From Methanofastidiosum sp. (lineage in GTDB: Archaea > Methanobacteriota_B > Thermococci > Methanofastidiosales > Methanofastidiosaceae): a stretch of DNA of 64,000 bases. The stretch covers positions 1 through 64,000 of the forward strand of contig DAOSDU010000002.1 in assembly GCA_035362715.1 (NCBI GenBank), written 5' to 3'. Position 1 is the stretch's first letter. Every line of letters starts with the position of its first letter. This document shows positions 22,873 through 31,616 of the stretch, one piece after another. The notes below the pieces were generated by a model, which was given only the letters and a program-made list of their open reading frames with translations, ran no database searches and was not told the origin of the DNA. The position numbers and the translations under genes are program-made.

Positions 22873-24930
22873 TTATAATAGAGTCAATTTTAGCCTATCT
22901 GGCCTTGGCTCATATACGTCTCCCTTCTGCTTTAACTCATCAATTATCTTACGGGTAAATGAATCACTGATATTCTCTGCTCTTGCTTCTTCATAGACTT
23001 CGCTTGTAAGAGCACCTTCATTGTTGCTCTTCTTATCTAAATTAGAAATGATGTCCATTATCACAGTTATTTTGTCCCTCTGGGATTTTGGTCTGCCAGT
23101 CATAATCATGTCTATGTCTATCTCTCCAGTTTCTGGATCTTTGCCTATCTCTTCAATTGATTTCATGTATAACTGAATAATATCTTCAACATCTTCGACC
23201 ATAACTTTATTCGATAATCTCATCCTAGCCCTTGCCTCTGATAATCTTATCAAAGATTCAAGCTGTCTTGCAGTGATGGGGATCGGGGTATTTTTCTCTT
23301 CGCCCTTTTTCCTTATACTGACATAAAACTCTAGAAGCCTATTTTTTGCTTCATCTGTTAAAGTAATCTCCTTGATGGTCTTTTTTGAATAAATGGCATA
23401 TTTCCTTATATCCTCAGTTTCCAATACCGGCATTATTGAATCTATTTCATTTGAATGAAGTCTTAATATATGCTCTGCAATTTTTTTATCCTCACTTTCC
23501 TTTGGTTTATCTGTCAATATGAAAATCAAGTCGAACCTTGAAAGGAGGGTAGGCAAAAGGTCTATCTGCTCCCCAAGAGGTTTATAGCTATCGAATCTTC
23601 CTCTCTTTGGATTTGCAGCTGCAAGTATGGAAGCCCTAGCGTTTAAAGTTGCAATAATGCCTGCTTTAGCAATTGAGATAGTTTGCTGTTCCATAGCTTC
23701 GTGAATCGATGAACGGTCTTCATTAGACATTTTATCAATTTCATCGATACAGGCAATACCATTGTCTGCAATAACAAGGGCGCCAGCTTCAAGTGCAAAG
23801 CTACCTGAGCTTTCGTCCCTTATGACGGCGGCAGTAAGACCAGCGGCAGAAGTTCCTTTACCGCTTGTATAAATTGATCTTGGTGCAACAAGATTAATAT
23901 ATTTAAGAATCTGTGATTTGGCAACTCCAGGGTCACCAACGAGGAGTATATGTGAATCTCCTCTTATTCTTGTTTTGTCATGCAGGACCCTTGCCTCACT
24001 TGAGAACATTTGTAATGCAACAGCATACTTAACATGCTGATTTCCAAAAATTGAAGGGGCAATAGAATTTGTTATATTTTCGCAAATTTTAGGATCAGAG
24101 GCCAACTCCAATATCTTTTCTTCATCCTCCTCTGATAGTTCTAAATCTTGGATATCCTTCTCTTTTATCCCAATACTATTAACTTCTATGGATTTATTGA
24201 AGGTAGTTTTCTTGCCCCCGCTTTTGGGCCAATTTTCCTGAACTGTTTTTAGAATACCAACTATATTTACAACATTTCCGGCCTGAGCGGTATCAACTAT
24301 ATCGTCCTTGATTATACAATCCATAATCCAGGGAAGTCGACCTCCCTTTAATTTCTCAGGCTTCTCTTGAATCTTTATATTTTGCCAATCAACAAACTTT
24401 GAATAAGCCTTTACCAACTTGAAAGGACCGTTTCTCCCACAAGCCGGATTTGAACAAGTCACTGGAGTTTTGAAACTCGGTGAATCTTGCATAACAGTAA
24501 GATACTCCCCACACCTTTCACAACTAAACACAGCCTCGACTACTTCAGGTTTAACTTCTGTAGTCCTCCTTACAACACCTTCAATCTGGATAAATTTATT
24601 GATGTGTATAGCTCTGATATCTCTAATATCAATCTTCTCAGTTGGGGGCAAATCGACAAATCTGGCCGTGAGCCTTTTCTCAGTCTCAGCACCATAAACT
24701 TCCTTTAAAGCTACACTTGGACCTGTTAGAATTTGTTCAGGTTCCTTCAAAATTTGTTCTGAAAGGTCAAAGTCAAAATCAATAACATCATCAAAATCGA
24801 TATAAAGGGAGCTTTTTCCTTCCATCTTCATTTTGTCTATAAGCTTTTTGTACTTAGGTTCACTCACATCAGGATAAGCTTCATAGAACTCCTTGAACCT
24901 ATCAACAACTTCCTCGTAGCTATATTTCAT
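22873..24930 (-). CDS. mcm: MCM replicative helicase
   Basis: 685 residues. N-terminal DNA-binding part with a zinc site 'CERCG' ... 'CSNPACG' (about 130-162). AAA+ core: Walker A 'GDPGVAKSQILKYI', Walker B 'IACIDEIDKM', sensor 1 'AANPKRGRF', arginine finger 'LLSRFDLIF'. A C-terminal winged helix ends the protein. No intein is present. Ring helicase of the CMG complex. Its first bases overlap the upstream GINS gene by 11 bases, and hjc follows after 10, so replication and repair genes are co-transcribed. Confidence 0.97.
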   Translation of the reverse strand: MKYSYEEVVDRFKEFYEAYPDVSEPKYKKLIDKMKMEGKSSLYIDFDDVIDFDFDLSEQILKEPEQILTGPSVALKEVYGAETEKRLTARFVDLPPTEKIDIRDIRAIHINKFIQIEGVVRRTTEVKPEVVEAVFSCERCGEYLTVMQDSPSFKTPVTCSNPACGRNGPFKLVKAYSKFVDWQNIKIQEKPEKLKGGRLPWIMDCIIKDDIVDTAQAGNVVNIVGILKTVQENWPKSGGKKTTFNKSIEVNSIGIKEKDIQDLELSEEDEEKILELASDPKICENITNSIAPSIFGNQHVKYAVALQMFSSEARVLHDKTRIRGDSHILLVGDPGVAKSQILKYINLVAPRSIYTSGKGTSAAGLTAAVIRDESSGSFALEAGALVIADNGIACIDEIDKMSNEDRSSIHEAMEQQTISIAKAGIIATLNARASILAAANPKRGRFDSYKPLGEQIDLLPTLLSRFDLIFILTDKPKESEDKKIAEHILRLHSNEIDSIMPVLETEDIRKYAIYSKKTIKEITLTDEAKNRLLEFYVSIRKKGEEKNTPIPITARQLESLIRLSEARARMRLSNKVMVEDVEDIIQLYMKSIEEIGKDPETGEIDIDMIMTGRPKSQRDKITVIMDIISNLDKKSNNEGALTSEVYEEARAENISDSFTRKIIDELKQKGDVYEPRPDRLKLTLL

Positions 24931-25411
24931 ATTTTTCTCCCTTTACGATACTCTCATTAAATTTTATCCACTTTGATATTTCTCCACCAATCAATGAACT
25001 GAAAATTAACTCCGATTCATGGACTTCAATTTTTTGATTTTCAATTAAGAGGGCTTTTAAAATTTTTTCGGCCCTAAACCTTAGGAAGTTTCTTAATGCG
25101 GTAGCACTGTCGCTATATGCCTTTTTATCAATTTGAGATAGATTTTCTTTACTTTTTAGGTATCGCTGGGATATCCTCGCAAAGGCATAAAATTTTTCTT
25201 CCAACTCTAGCATCTTTTCTGAGGATCCCTCTTCCTTTAACATTTTCCTGTAATCTACGGAGTTTAATGGTACTATATCTACCAATCCTTCATTTATTAA
25301 AACTTCAACTTCAAGAAAATGAAGGTCATAATCCCTCCCTTCTTCATATGTTTTATTATGAAGGCTAAAAGTCTTTTTTACTTTAAAAGGGATTAGATTT
25401 TGTTCTGACAT
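24920..25411 (-). CDS. GINS complex subunit, probably Gins23 type
   Basis: 163 residues. The N-terminal ~50 residues ('VKKTFSLHNKTYEEGRDYDL' and 'EVLINEGLVDIVPL') look like the small beta-rich B domain. The remainder is the helical A domain ('RNFLRFRAEKILKALL'). B before A is the Gins23 order; Gins51 has A first. The gene directly precedes and overlaps mcm, an arrangement known for gins23 in archaea. GINS binds MCM and the RecJ/Cdc45-like protein to form the CMG helicase. A promoter TATA-like element (TTTTATAAAA) lies around 25437-25446 on the minus strand. Confidence 0.85.
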   Translation of the reverse strand: MSEQNLIPFKVKKTFSLHNKTYEEGRDYDLHFLEVEVLINEGLVDIVPLNSVDYRKMLKEEGSSEKMLELEEKFYAFARISQRYLKSKENLSQIDKKAYSDSATALRNFLRFRAEKILKALLIENQKIEVHESELIFSSLIGGEISKWIKFNESIVKGEKYEI

Positions 25412-25539
25412 ATTCTCTTAAGTTCATGAGACTAAGGTTTTATAAAAGCTTTTATCTTATTCTAAAATAATCGATACGATAAAAATATATACTCAGATTA
25501 AGAGGTCGTGTTCAGTTATAATTTTCTTGGAGGGATTGA

Positions 25540-26820
25540 TTGCAAAAAAAGATTGAGGAAATAAGAAAATCCCAAGGAAAACTCCTTGTTAAAAATGTCA
25601 AATATTCATGGGATAATCTCCCTTACTACAAACAAAAAATGAAAGAAGCAGGTGTAAAACCTGAAGATATCAAAGGATTGGATGATATATCTAAACTTCC
25701 TTTTCTATCTAAAGCAGACCTTAGGCATCACTACCCATATGGCTTGATAGCTACGCCCATTGATAATGTTGTAAGATTCCATTCCTCTTCAGGTACGACC
25801 GGTATTCCAACAGTTGTGCCATATACCAAGAGGGATATAGAATTATGGGCTGAGCTAAATAAGAGGTGCCTTGAAACAGTTGGTGCAACCCATAAAGATT
25901 TAGTTCAAGTTAGCTATGGATACGGATTATTCACAGGAGGCTTGGGTCTTCATTATGGCGCAGAGAGATTGGGAGCTGCAGTAATCCCTACAAGCAGTGG
26001 AAACACGATGAGGCAGATTAAGATACTAAAGGACATGAAAACAACTACACTTGCCTGCACGCCATCTTATGCATTGATGCTTTCAGAAGTTATCAAATCT
26101 ACTGACCTAAAACTCGATGAACTATCTTTAAAGAGGGGGGTATTTGGCGCAGAGCCCTGGTCGGAAAATATGAGAAAGAGGATAGAAAAAGGCCTTGGCC
26201 TTGAAGCCTTTGATATATACGGGCTTACTGAGCTTTGCGGGCCTGGTGTCGGTATTGAGTGCTCTGAGCACAACGGGCTTCACACATGGTCTGACCACTT
26301 TATTGTCGAGACAATTGATAAAGATGGGAATAAGACAGATGTAGATGGTGAGGGAAAAGGTGAGCTAGTTTTCACAACGCTGCAGAGAGAGGCAATGCCA
26401 GTCATGAGGTATAGAACAAAAGATTTATCTTGGATAACATGGGAAGAATGTGCCTGTGGATTATTGCATCCTAGAATTGGGAGGATCACAGGAAGAAGCG
26501 ATGATATGTTAATAGTCAGAGGAGTCAATGTTTTCCCAAGTCAGATAGAAGAGGTCCTAATGGCGTTAAAAGGCGTTGGTGACCATTACCAGATAATAGT
26601 CGATAGAGATATTTTAGACAGTCTGATGATAAAAGTTGAAGTTACAAATGAAATTTTCTCAGACAGTATATCAGAACTTATAACGCTTGAAAAAGAAATC
26701 AAGAAACGGCTCTTTGAAATGTTGAGCTTAAGTGTTGATGTTGAACTAGTCGAGCCAGGCCAGATACCAAGACCTGAGGGGAAAGCAAAAAGAGTAATTG
26801 ATTTAAGAAAGGATATGTAG
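25540..26820 (+). CDS. paaK: Phenylacetate-CoA ligase family protein
   Basis: 426 residues from a TTG start with GGAGGG at 25529-25534. ANL-superfamily adenylate-forming enzyme: 'HSSSGTTGIPTVVPYT' is the ATP-binding P-loop, 'IYGLTELCGPGVGIEC' the A5-type motif, and 'GRSDDMLIVRGVNVFPSQIE' the hinge. PaaK members activate phenylacetate or other aryl and short acids to CoA thioesters. In anaerobic archaea such ligases often act on aryl acids from aromatic amino acids. It is followed closely by an ACT-domain gene, a common partner of paaK in archaea and anaerobic bacteria. Confidence 0.92.
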   Translation: MQKKIEEIRKSQGKLLVKNVKYSWDNLPYYKQKMKEAGVKPEDIKGLDDISKLPFLSKADLRHHYPYGLIATPIDNVVRFHSSSGTTGIPTVVPYTKRDIELWAELNKRCLETVGATHKDLVQVSYGYGLFTGGLGLHYGAERLGAAVIPTSSGNTMRQIKILKDMKTTTLACTPSYALMLSEVIKSTDLKLDELSLKRGVFGAEPWSENMRKRIEKGLGLEAFDIYGLTELCGPGVGIECSEHNGLHTWSDHFIVETIDKDGNKTDVDGEGKGELVFTTLQREAMPVMRYRTKDLSWITWEECACGLLHPRIGRITGRSDDMLIVRGVNVFPSQIEEVLMALKGVGDHYQIIVDRDILDSLMIKVEVTNEIFSDSISELITLEKEIKKRLFEMLSLSVDVELVEPGQIPRPEGKAKRVIDLRKDM

Positions 26821-26828
26821 GTGTTGAA

Positions 26829-27242
26829 ATGGTAGAGCAGATAAGTGTTTTTATTGACAATAGGCCTGGGAGGCTTGCAGAGCTCTGTAATATTATTGGG
26901 AAAAACGGCGTTGATATCAGGGCTTTACAGCTAGTTGAGGCTGGAGAATTTGGCCTTGTAAGAATGATAACAGACAATAACGAAAAAGCAACTAAACTCT
27001 TGAAAGATGCTGGAATGTCCTTTAGAAAGGGAGAAGTTCTAGGCGTCCTCATGGAAGACAAACCTGGGTCTATGGGGCTAATCGCCACTCTGTTAAGCGA
27101 GGCTTCAATTAATATCGAATACGCTTATGCATTTATAACTAAGATAGAGAAAAAGGCTATATTGATTCTAAAAGTAAGTGACCTAAAGAAGTCAATAGAA
27201 GTTTTGAAATCTAATGGTATAAATATACTCGAAAACATTTAA
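26829..27242 (+). CDS. Tandem ACT-domain protein
   Basis: 137 residues with two ACT repeats. Repeat 1 starts 'QISVFIDNRPGRLAELCNII' and repeat 2 'GVLMEDKPGSMGLIATLL'. The 'N/D-R/K-P-G' turn in each is the usual amino-acid binding loop. No catalytic domain is attached, so it probably binds an amino acid and regulates a partner, most simply the PaaK-type ligase encoded 8 bases upstream. This pairing is known widely but its mechanism is not established. Confidence 0.88.
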   Translation: MVEQISVFIDNRPGRLAELCNIIGKNGVDIRALQLVEAGEFGLVRMITDNNEKATKLLKDAGMSFRKGEVLGVLMEDKPGSMGLIATLLSEASINIEYAYAFITKIEKKAILILKVSDLKKSIEVLKSNGINILENI

Positions 27243-27251
27243 GGTGTGGAT

Positions 27252-27785
27252 ATGTCAGCAGAAATAAATGAAAGTATAAAGGCTGCCGCTGGCCTAATTG
27301 AAATAGCAGCAATAACTGCGCCCAAAGGCAAAGGAGTAGACGACATAGTAACAAAAACGATCTTCAAAGGTAGCAAGGACCACAGAGAGCTAGTTGAAAA
27401 AATGAAAGTATATGGGGATAAAAAAGGCCTAAAATTTTTTCAGAGAGATTCAAAGAATGTATTAGAATCGGATGCAATAGTTCTTATCGGTGCAATTGCA
27501 AAGCCGCCTCTTGGTCTAAATTGTGGGATGTGTGGGTATGATTGCAGCACAATACCAGAAAAGAAAAAAATAAATGATTATTTTGCACCTGTTTGTGCGT
27601 TTGCTCTGGTAGACCTTGGTATAGCACTAGGCAGTGCATCAAAGACTGCTCAGATATTAAATCTTGATAACAGGATAATGTATTCTATTGGTGCAACAGC
27701 AATGGAGATGCGACTCATTGAAGGCGATGTAGTCATGGGGATACCACTATCTGTTTCAAGCAAGAGCATTTATTTTGATAGGTAA
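27252..27785 (+). CDS. DUF2148 ferredoxin-like domain protein
   Basis: 177 residues from ATG 27252 (GTG 27246 is in frame but forms part of the GGTGTGG ribosome-binding site). The cysteine cluster 'LGLNCGMCGYDCS' plus 'APVCAF' matches DUF2148 proteins, annotated as containing a ferredoxin-type site likely to hold an Fe-S cluster. The C-terminal segment 'RIMYSIGATAMEMRL' is also conserved. Function unknown; found mainly in anaerobes. Third gene of the PaaK-ACT unit, 9 bases downstream of the ACT gene. Its 3' end is one base from the convergent minus-strand operon. Confidence 0.88.
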   Translation: MSAEINESIKAAAGLIEIAAITAPKGKGVDDIVTKTIFKGSKDHRELVEKMKVYGDKKGLKFFQRDSKNVLESDAIVLIGAIAKPPLGLNCGMCGYDCSTIPEKKKINDYFAPVCAFALVDLGIALGSASKTAQILNLDNRIMYSIGATAMEMRLIEGDVVMGIPLSVSSKSIYFDR

Positions 27786-27786
27786 T

Positions 27787-28047
27787 CTATCTAATAAATT
27801 TTTTCATTATTAAAGGAAGTCCAACCTTCATAATTCCTTCAATAGCGGGACAACTTTTTCCCGTCTCCACCTTTTCAATCAGGAAATCGTCTATTTGAGA
27901 TAGAATAACGCCTGTTCCAAAAGCAGCGAGAAGGACGGCTACTGGATGTTTTTCAATAATTCCTAAAAGATCATCTTCAGAACCCATCCTAATCTTTATT
28001 TCCTTTAATAATTTTTCAATGTCTTGCCTTTCTATCCTTTCTTCCAT
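27787..28047 (-). CDS. Small membrane-associated protein, third member of a YqjDE-like triad
   Basis: 86 residues. Charged N terminus 'RIERQDIEKLLKEIKIRMGS', then 'HPVAVLLAAFGTGVILSQ' as one hydrophobic segment, and a second hydrophobic end 'GIMKVGLPLIMKKF'. The pattern 'KHPVAVLLAAFGTGVIL' resembles the C-terminal membrane anchor ('P-V-x-x-x-A-x-x-G-x-G') of DUF883/ElaB-type proteins, and of the first gene of this unit. No named family. It overlaps the holin-like gene by 32 bases. Confidence 0.65.
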   Translation of the reverse strand: MEERIERQDIEKLLKEIKIRMGSEDDLLGIIEKHPVAVLLAAFGTGVILSQIDDFLIEKVETGKSCPAIEGIMKVGLPLIMKKFIR

Positions 28048-28351
28048 AAGTATACCCTCCGTATCCTAATATTGCCCCTACAATAACTAGTATTATCCCG
28101 ACAATCAAAAAGGCCATCATATAGCTACCAAGAACATTTTTCAAGAAGAATACTAGCGAAATAAAAAGAGCCACCACACCTGAGAAAGCGAGTATCGCAG
28201 AACCAACTGCCAAGAAAAGAGTTTTCGTGAGTCTATTCATAGGCTCTTTTATTGCTTCCCCGATAGCATCAGAGGCGCCCTGCTTCACGTAGACCCCAAT
28301 ATACTTTATCAGTAATTCAATGAGCTTGTTTAGAGGCACTGTTTCTATCAT
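28016..28351 (-). CDS. YqjE/holin-superfamily-like membrane protein (DUF1469-like)
   Basis: 111 residues: an amphipathic N-terminal segment 'NKLIELLIKYIGVYVKQGAS', then two membrane helices (about 45-70 and 78-98) and a basic tail. The layout matches Phage_holin_3_6/YqjE proteins, which despite the name are chromosomal envelope proteins. It sits 8 bases downstream of a YqjD/ElaB-like gene, mirroring the bacterial yqjD-yqjE order. Function unknown in archaea. Confidence 0.7.
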   Translation of the reverse strand: MIETVPLNKLIELLIKYIGVYVKQGASDAIGEAIKEPMNRLTKTLFLAVGSAILAFSGVVALFISLVFFLKNVLGSYMMAFLIVGIILVIVGAILGYGGYTYGRKDRKARH

Positions 28352-28359
28352 TGTCCCAC

Positions 28360-28689
28360 TTACTTTCTCATTAGTTTGCCTAGAAGGTATCCAAATCCTA
28401 AAGCTGCGAATACACTCATAACTGGGTATTTTCTGATAAATATTTCTGTTTCCTGGAGGGCCTTTTCAGATTCTTTCACTACGTGATCAATATCCTCGTG
28501 GTGTTTCTCTTCAAAATCTTTTAGTTTTATCCCTGCCTCGTCGCCCAACTCTCTGATCCTTGACTTACTTTCATTGAGCTTGTACTTACCTTCTTCTAAA
28601 AGTCTCTTTCCTTCATCTACCATCTTTTTTCCCATTTCAATATCTTTTTCTATTTCCTTCTGAATATCTTCAACTTTTACTTCTTTCAA
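28360..28689 (-). CDS. YqjD/ElaB-like (DUF883-type) coiled-coil membrane-anchored protein
   Basis: 109 residues. Residues 5-85 are highly charged helix with heptad character ('EIEKDIEMGKKMVDEGKRLL' and onward), followed by a single C-terminal anchor 'YPVMSVFAALGFGYLLGKLM' with the G-x-x-x-G pattern typical of DUF883. E. coli relatives bind ribosomes at the inner membrane in stationary phase; no such role is shown in archaea. First gene of the three-gene unit. Confidence 0.7.
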   Translation of the reverse strand: MKEVKVEDIQKEIEKDIEMGKKMVDEGKRLLEEGKYKLNESKSRIRELGDEAGIKLKDFEEKHHEDIDHVVKESEKALQETEIFIRKYPVMSVFAALGFGYLLGKLMRK

Positions 28690-28773
28690 ATAATCACCAA
28701 ATCTATAGTGCTTCTAATGTTTATAAAATTATTCTATATTTTTATTAGAATTAGTATAATTTGAAACTATTTT

Positions 28774-29853
28774 TTATAATCTTATATTTTCATCTTTAGC
28801 GATGCCCTTTAGGGCAATAAGCAGTGAAACTAATGAAAGCCAAGAATAAATAGCCATGTACTTTCCAATTTCCAATAAATCAACTGTGGGATTAGAAGCT
28901 ATCTTGATTAGGGGGATTATTGGAGAGTAGCTCAGAATCTCTTTTAATATTGGATTTTCTAAGGGGATTGGCACGAACATAACGAGGGTCACAACCATCA
29001 TGAAAAGGGTGAGAAAAAGATTTGACTCCGTAATATTTGAGGAAATATTTGAAAAGACTATGGAAATTGAAAATAAGAGCAGCATGATTATTGAAAGAAA
29101 TACTAATAAGAGTGGTATATTAAAAATTGAGATTCCTCTGGCACTTAAAACTAGTACCCATATTATTATCTGAACTATTGAGATTGCAAAGGTTGGCAGT
29201 ATCTTGCCGAGGATAATTTCTATTCTCTTTAATGGCGATGCAAGCAATATTTCAAAAGTCTTTCTTTCCTTTTCTCCAACTATCGAATCAGACAATATGT
29301 TCATAGAAAGAAATATCGGGAGAAGTAGTATAAGCGGTATTAATAGTGTTTGCATAATCTCAACAAAGAATAGATCGGCTAGATTATAGGTGTAGTTTTT
29401 AGGATCTATTTTAATTGAGAGGGGATTTAAGATTTCATCAGGGAGCTCACCTTTTAATTTTGCCTTTAGGTATGCTCTTTTAATTGGTTCTGACAAATCT
29501 TCAAAAGTTGCTGGATTTTTTAGTAGTACTTTGATAGAATCATTGTCTAGGGCCCAAATAACGCCATCGATATTTCTAGGAAGGGCCCCATTAAACTCTG
29601 GGTCTCTTAAAGCAACACTCTTAATTGATTCATCGTTTAAGTAAATGGGGAATCCTTCAACTTCAGAGTAAACTAAAAATGTACCCTGGCTGTCTGGATC
29701 GTCAACATAAGTCTGGATATAGGCGTAGGATGTTCCAATCAGGACTATCCCAATTACTATGAACAGCTGTAGTAAAAATGCAAGTATGTAGACCTTTTCC
29801 CTCAATATGTCCTTAAACTCCTTTCCTGCAAGATAAATCACTTCTTTTCTCAT
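28774..29853 (-). CDS. ABC-2 type exporter permease (NatB-like)
   Basis: 359 residues. One N-terminal helix (about 22-45), a long extracytoplasmic loop to ~165, then five helices, the standard ABC-2/NatB plan. 'SDSIVGEKERKTFEILLASP' followed by 'KRIEIILGKI' is the conserved cytoplasmic coupling element. It overlaps the fused permease gene by 4 bases (29850-29853) and pairs with it and the ATPase at 31609. Cargo unknown; NatAB relatives export Na+ or peptides. Confidence 0.9.
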   Translation of the reverse strand: MRKEVIYLAGKEFKDILREKVYILAFLLQLFIVIGIVLIGTSYAYIQTYVDDPDSQGTFLVYSEVEGFPIYLNDESIKSVALRDPEFNGALPRNIDGVIWALDNDSIKVLLKNPATFEDLSEPIKRAYLKAKLKGELPDEILNPLSIKIDPKNYTYNLADLFFVEIMQTLLIPLILLLPIFLSMNILSDSIVGEKERKTFEILLASPLKRIEIILGKILPTFAISIVQIIIWVLVLSARGISIFNIPLLLVFLSIIMLLLFSISIVFSNISSNITESNLFLTLFMMVVTLVMFVPIPLENPILKEILSYSPIIPLIKIASNPTVDLLEIGKYMAIYSWLSLVSLLIALKGIAKDENIRL

Positions 29854-31616
29854 ATTGCCCCCCGGAGTATGATAATATTATAGATAAAGTGAATCAGGAT
29901 GCCTGCGAGAAATGCAGGCAGAAGGTACTTTCTCTCACTAATTCCTATCCCGATAACACCAGTCGAAACAATATGGATCCCACCTGAAAGAAAGGTTCTT
30001 GTAACTAACACCCTAAGCGCATAATCTGGAAATAGGTTTAGTGCAAAGACTGTGAAGATAATATTCTCAAGAACGGCAAATCCAAGGCCACTTGTCATGC
30101 CGGCTAGCATCCCCTCATGCCACTTCAAGGAAAAATATTTTTCAGCTGAAAAGATGCCTATGCTTTTTGACAACTCTTCTATAGTTGCCCATATGAAGAG
30201 TATGGCAAATATTGATTCAGTGAAATAGAGGGCGATAATCCCGAAGAATATTTCAAAGATTATCGATATAAAAATGGCAATAAATCCAAAAATAAGGGCT
30301 ATTAAATAAGGGCTATATACAATGCCCTTTAATCTTAGTTTACCTGCAAATTCAAAGACAAGGTCTTGTATGCTGGGCCTCGGGCCAAAATAAAACTCAT
30401 CTTTTTTGTAAAGAACGGTGGATAAATAAATTAGAATAATGGAAAAGCTAAGGGAAGGCAATATCGAAATGGCAGCTTCTTTCAACGAGTATGTGCCGTT
30501 TTCAATTGCTATAACAAGGGATAGTGGGGATATAGCAGCGGCATCCTTTAGGCCTGCAACATACAGTGTGGACGTACCAAACAGTAAGAAAAATAGGAGT
30601 ATAAATGTCACAGTGACAATTAGGGCTGAATCCTTGTAGTTCTTTGAATAGACTCCAATTAGACCTGTTATGCTGAGAAGCAGTATCGCAGTTATTGTAA
30701 GTGGCAGGATAATTAGGGGGTTTGTCACCCTTCCAAAATAGTAAAGAGCTATAACCCAGAATAAGAGCTGGAATAATATTATTGCTAGGATAGAGATAAA
30801 TTTTGAATAGAATATTTCTTCTCTTTTCATGGGGAGCGCCAAAAGCATTTCCCCAGTCCTCCTCTCTTTTTCTGATATTAGTAAGTCAATTAGCATCCCT
30901 CCGCTTAAGAAAAGAGGCAAAAGAAGAACTAGTAGAACTATGTAGCCCCCCTGCTCATCCTCAAAAGATTGTCTTGTCCTTTCTATCTGCTCCTGGAAAT
31001 TAGCGGGCCTATCAGAAACATCTGTTACATTTTCTGAAGCCTGCTGTTGCGTTGTGTTTTGAGTAGTTTGACTTTGGGGTGATGTGTTGTTATTTGTGGG
31101 TGATTGGGAAACAAGTTCTATATTGGGCTCTGCAATTGATAAATCTCTGATTCTAGCCTCTATAGCCCCATCCCTAAAACCAAGCAGTATGGTGTTTAGC
31201 TCCGAATAGGCAGAAACACCCTTTGGATTCTGAGTATTTATATATAATTCAACTGTTGAAGAACTATAGCCCCTTATTTTATCTTCAAACTCCTTTTCTA
31301 TAACTAAAAAGGCAGAAATCCTCCCGCTTCTTAATAATTCCGGTCCTTCTTTTTCTTCCACCCATACAATATCAAACCTTTTGTTTTCTGAGATAATATC
31401 CGTCAAGGAGTTTTTTTCAGAGGAGATTCCTATCGGGAGATAACCTTTACCACCTACTGAGAGATTGAAGAATCCCCCTTCTTCAAGGGCCTTTACATAG
31501 CTGCCAAAAAGAGGGATTATGAGAAGGATTACAAGAAGCTGCAAGGTAAAGGCTATTTTGAATTTTCTATTTTTGAATAGCCTTCTAAGCTCCCATTTTA
31601 CCATCTGATTAATCAT
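29850..31616 (-). CDS. ABC-2 permease fused to a PrsW-type intramembrane protease
   Basis: 588 residues. Residues 1-390 are a second NatB-like permease: N-terminal helix, long outer loop with a Gln/Asn/Thr-rich stretch near 175-200, then 'LLISEKERRTGEMLLALPMK' and five helices. Residues about 430-588 form another membrane domain with the glutamic/metalloprotease signature of PrsW: E-E-x-x-K at 480-484 ('EELSK'), F-x-x-x-E at 513-517 ('FAVLE'), His548 in 'GGIHIVSTG', and H-x-x-x-N at 576-580 ('HFIYN'). PrsW cleaves anti-sigma factor RsiW in Bacillus. All four motifs look intact. A single uninterrupted frame joins the two domains. Overlaps its neighbours by 8 and 4 bases. Confidence 0.88.
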   Translation of the reverse strand: MINQMVKWELRRLFKNRKFKIAFTLQLLVILLIIPLFGSYVKALEEGGFFNLSVGGKGYLPIGISSEKNSLTDIISENKRFDIVWVEEKEGPELLRSGRISAFLVIEKEFEDKIRGYSSSTVELYINTQNPKGVSAYSELNTILLGFRDGAIEARIRDLSIAEPNIELVSQSPTNNNTSPQSQTTQNTTQQQASENVTDVSDRPANFQEQIERTRQSFEDEQGGYIVLLVLLLPLFLSGGMLIDLLISEKERRTGEMLLALPMKREEIFYSKFISILAIILFQLLFWVIALYYFGRVTNPLIILPLTITAILLLSITGLIGVYSKNYKDSALIVTVTFILLFFLLFGTSTLYVAGLKDAAAISPLSLVIAIENGTYSLKEAAISILPSLSFSIILIYLSTVLYKKDEFYFGPRPSIQDLVFEFAGKLRLKGIVYSPYLIALIFGFIAIFISIIFEIFFGIIALYFTESIFAILFIWATIEELSKSIGIFSAEKYFSLKWHEGMLAGMTSGLGFAVLENIIFTVFALNLFPDYALRVLVTRTFLSGGIHIVSTGVIGIGISERKYLLPAFLAGILIHFIYNIIILRGAI

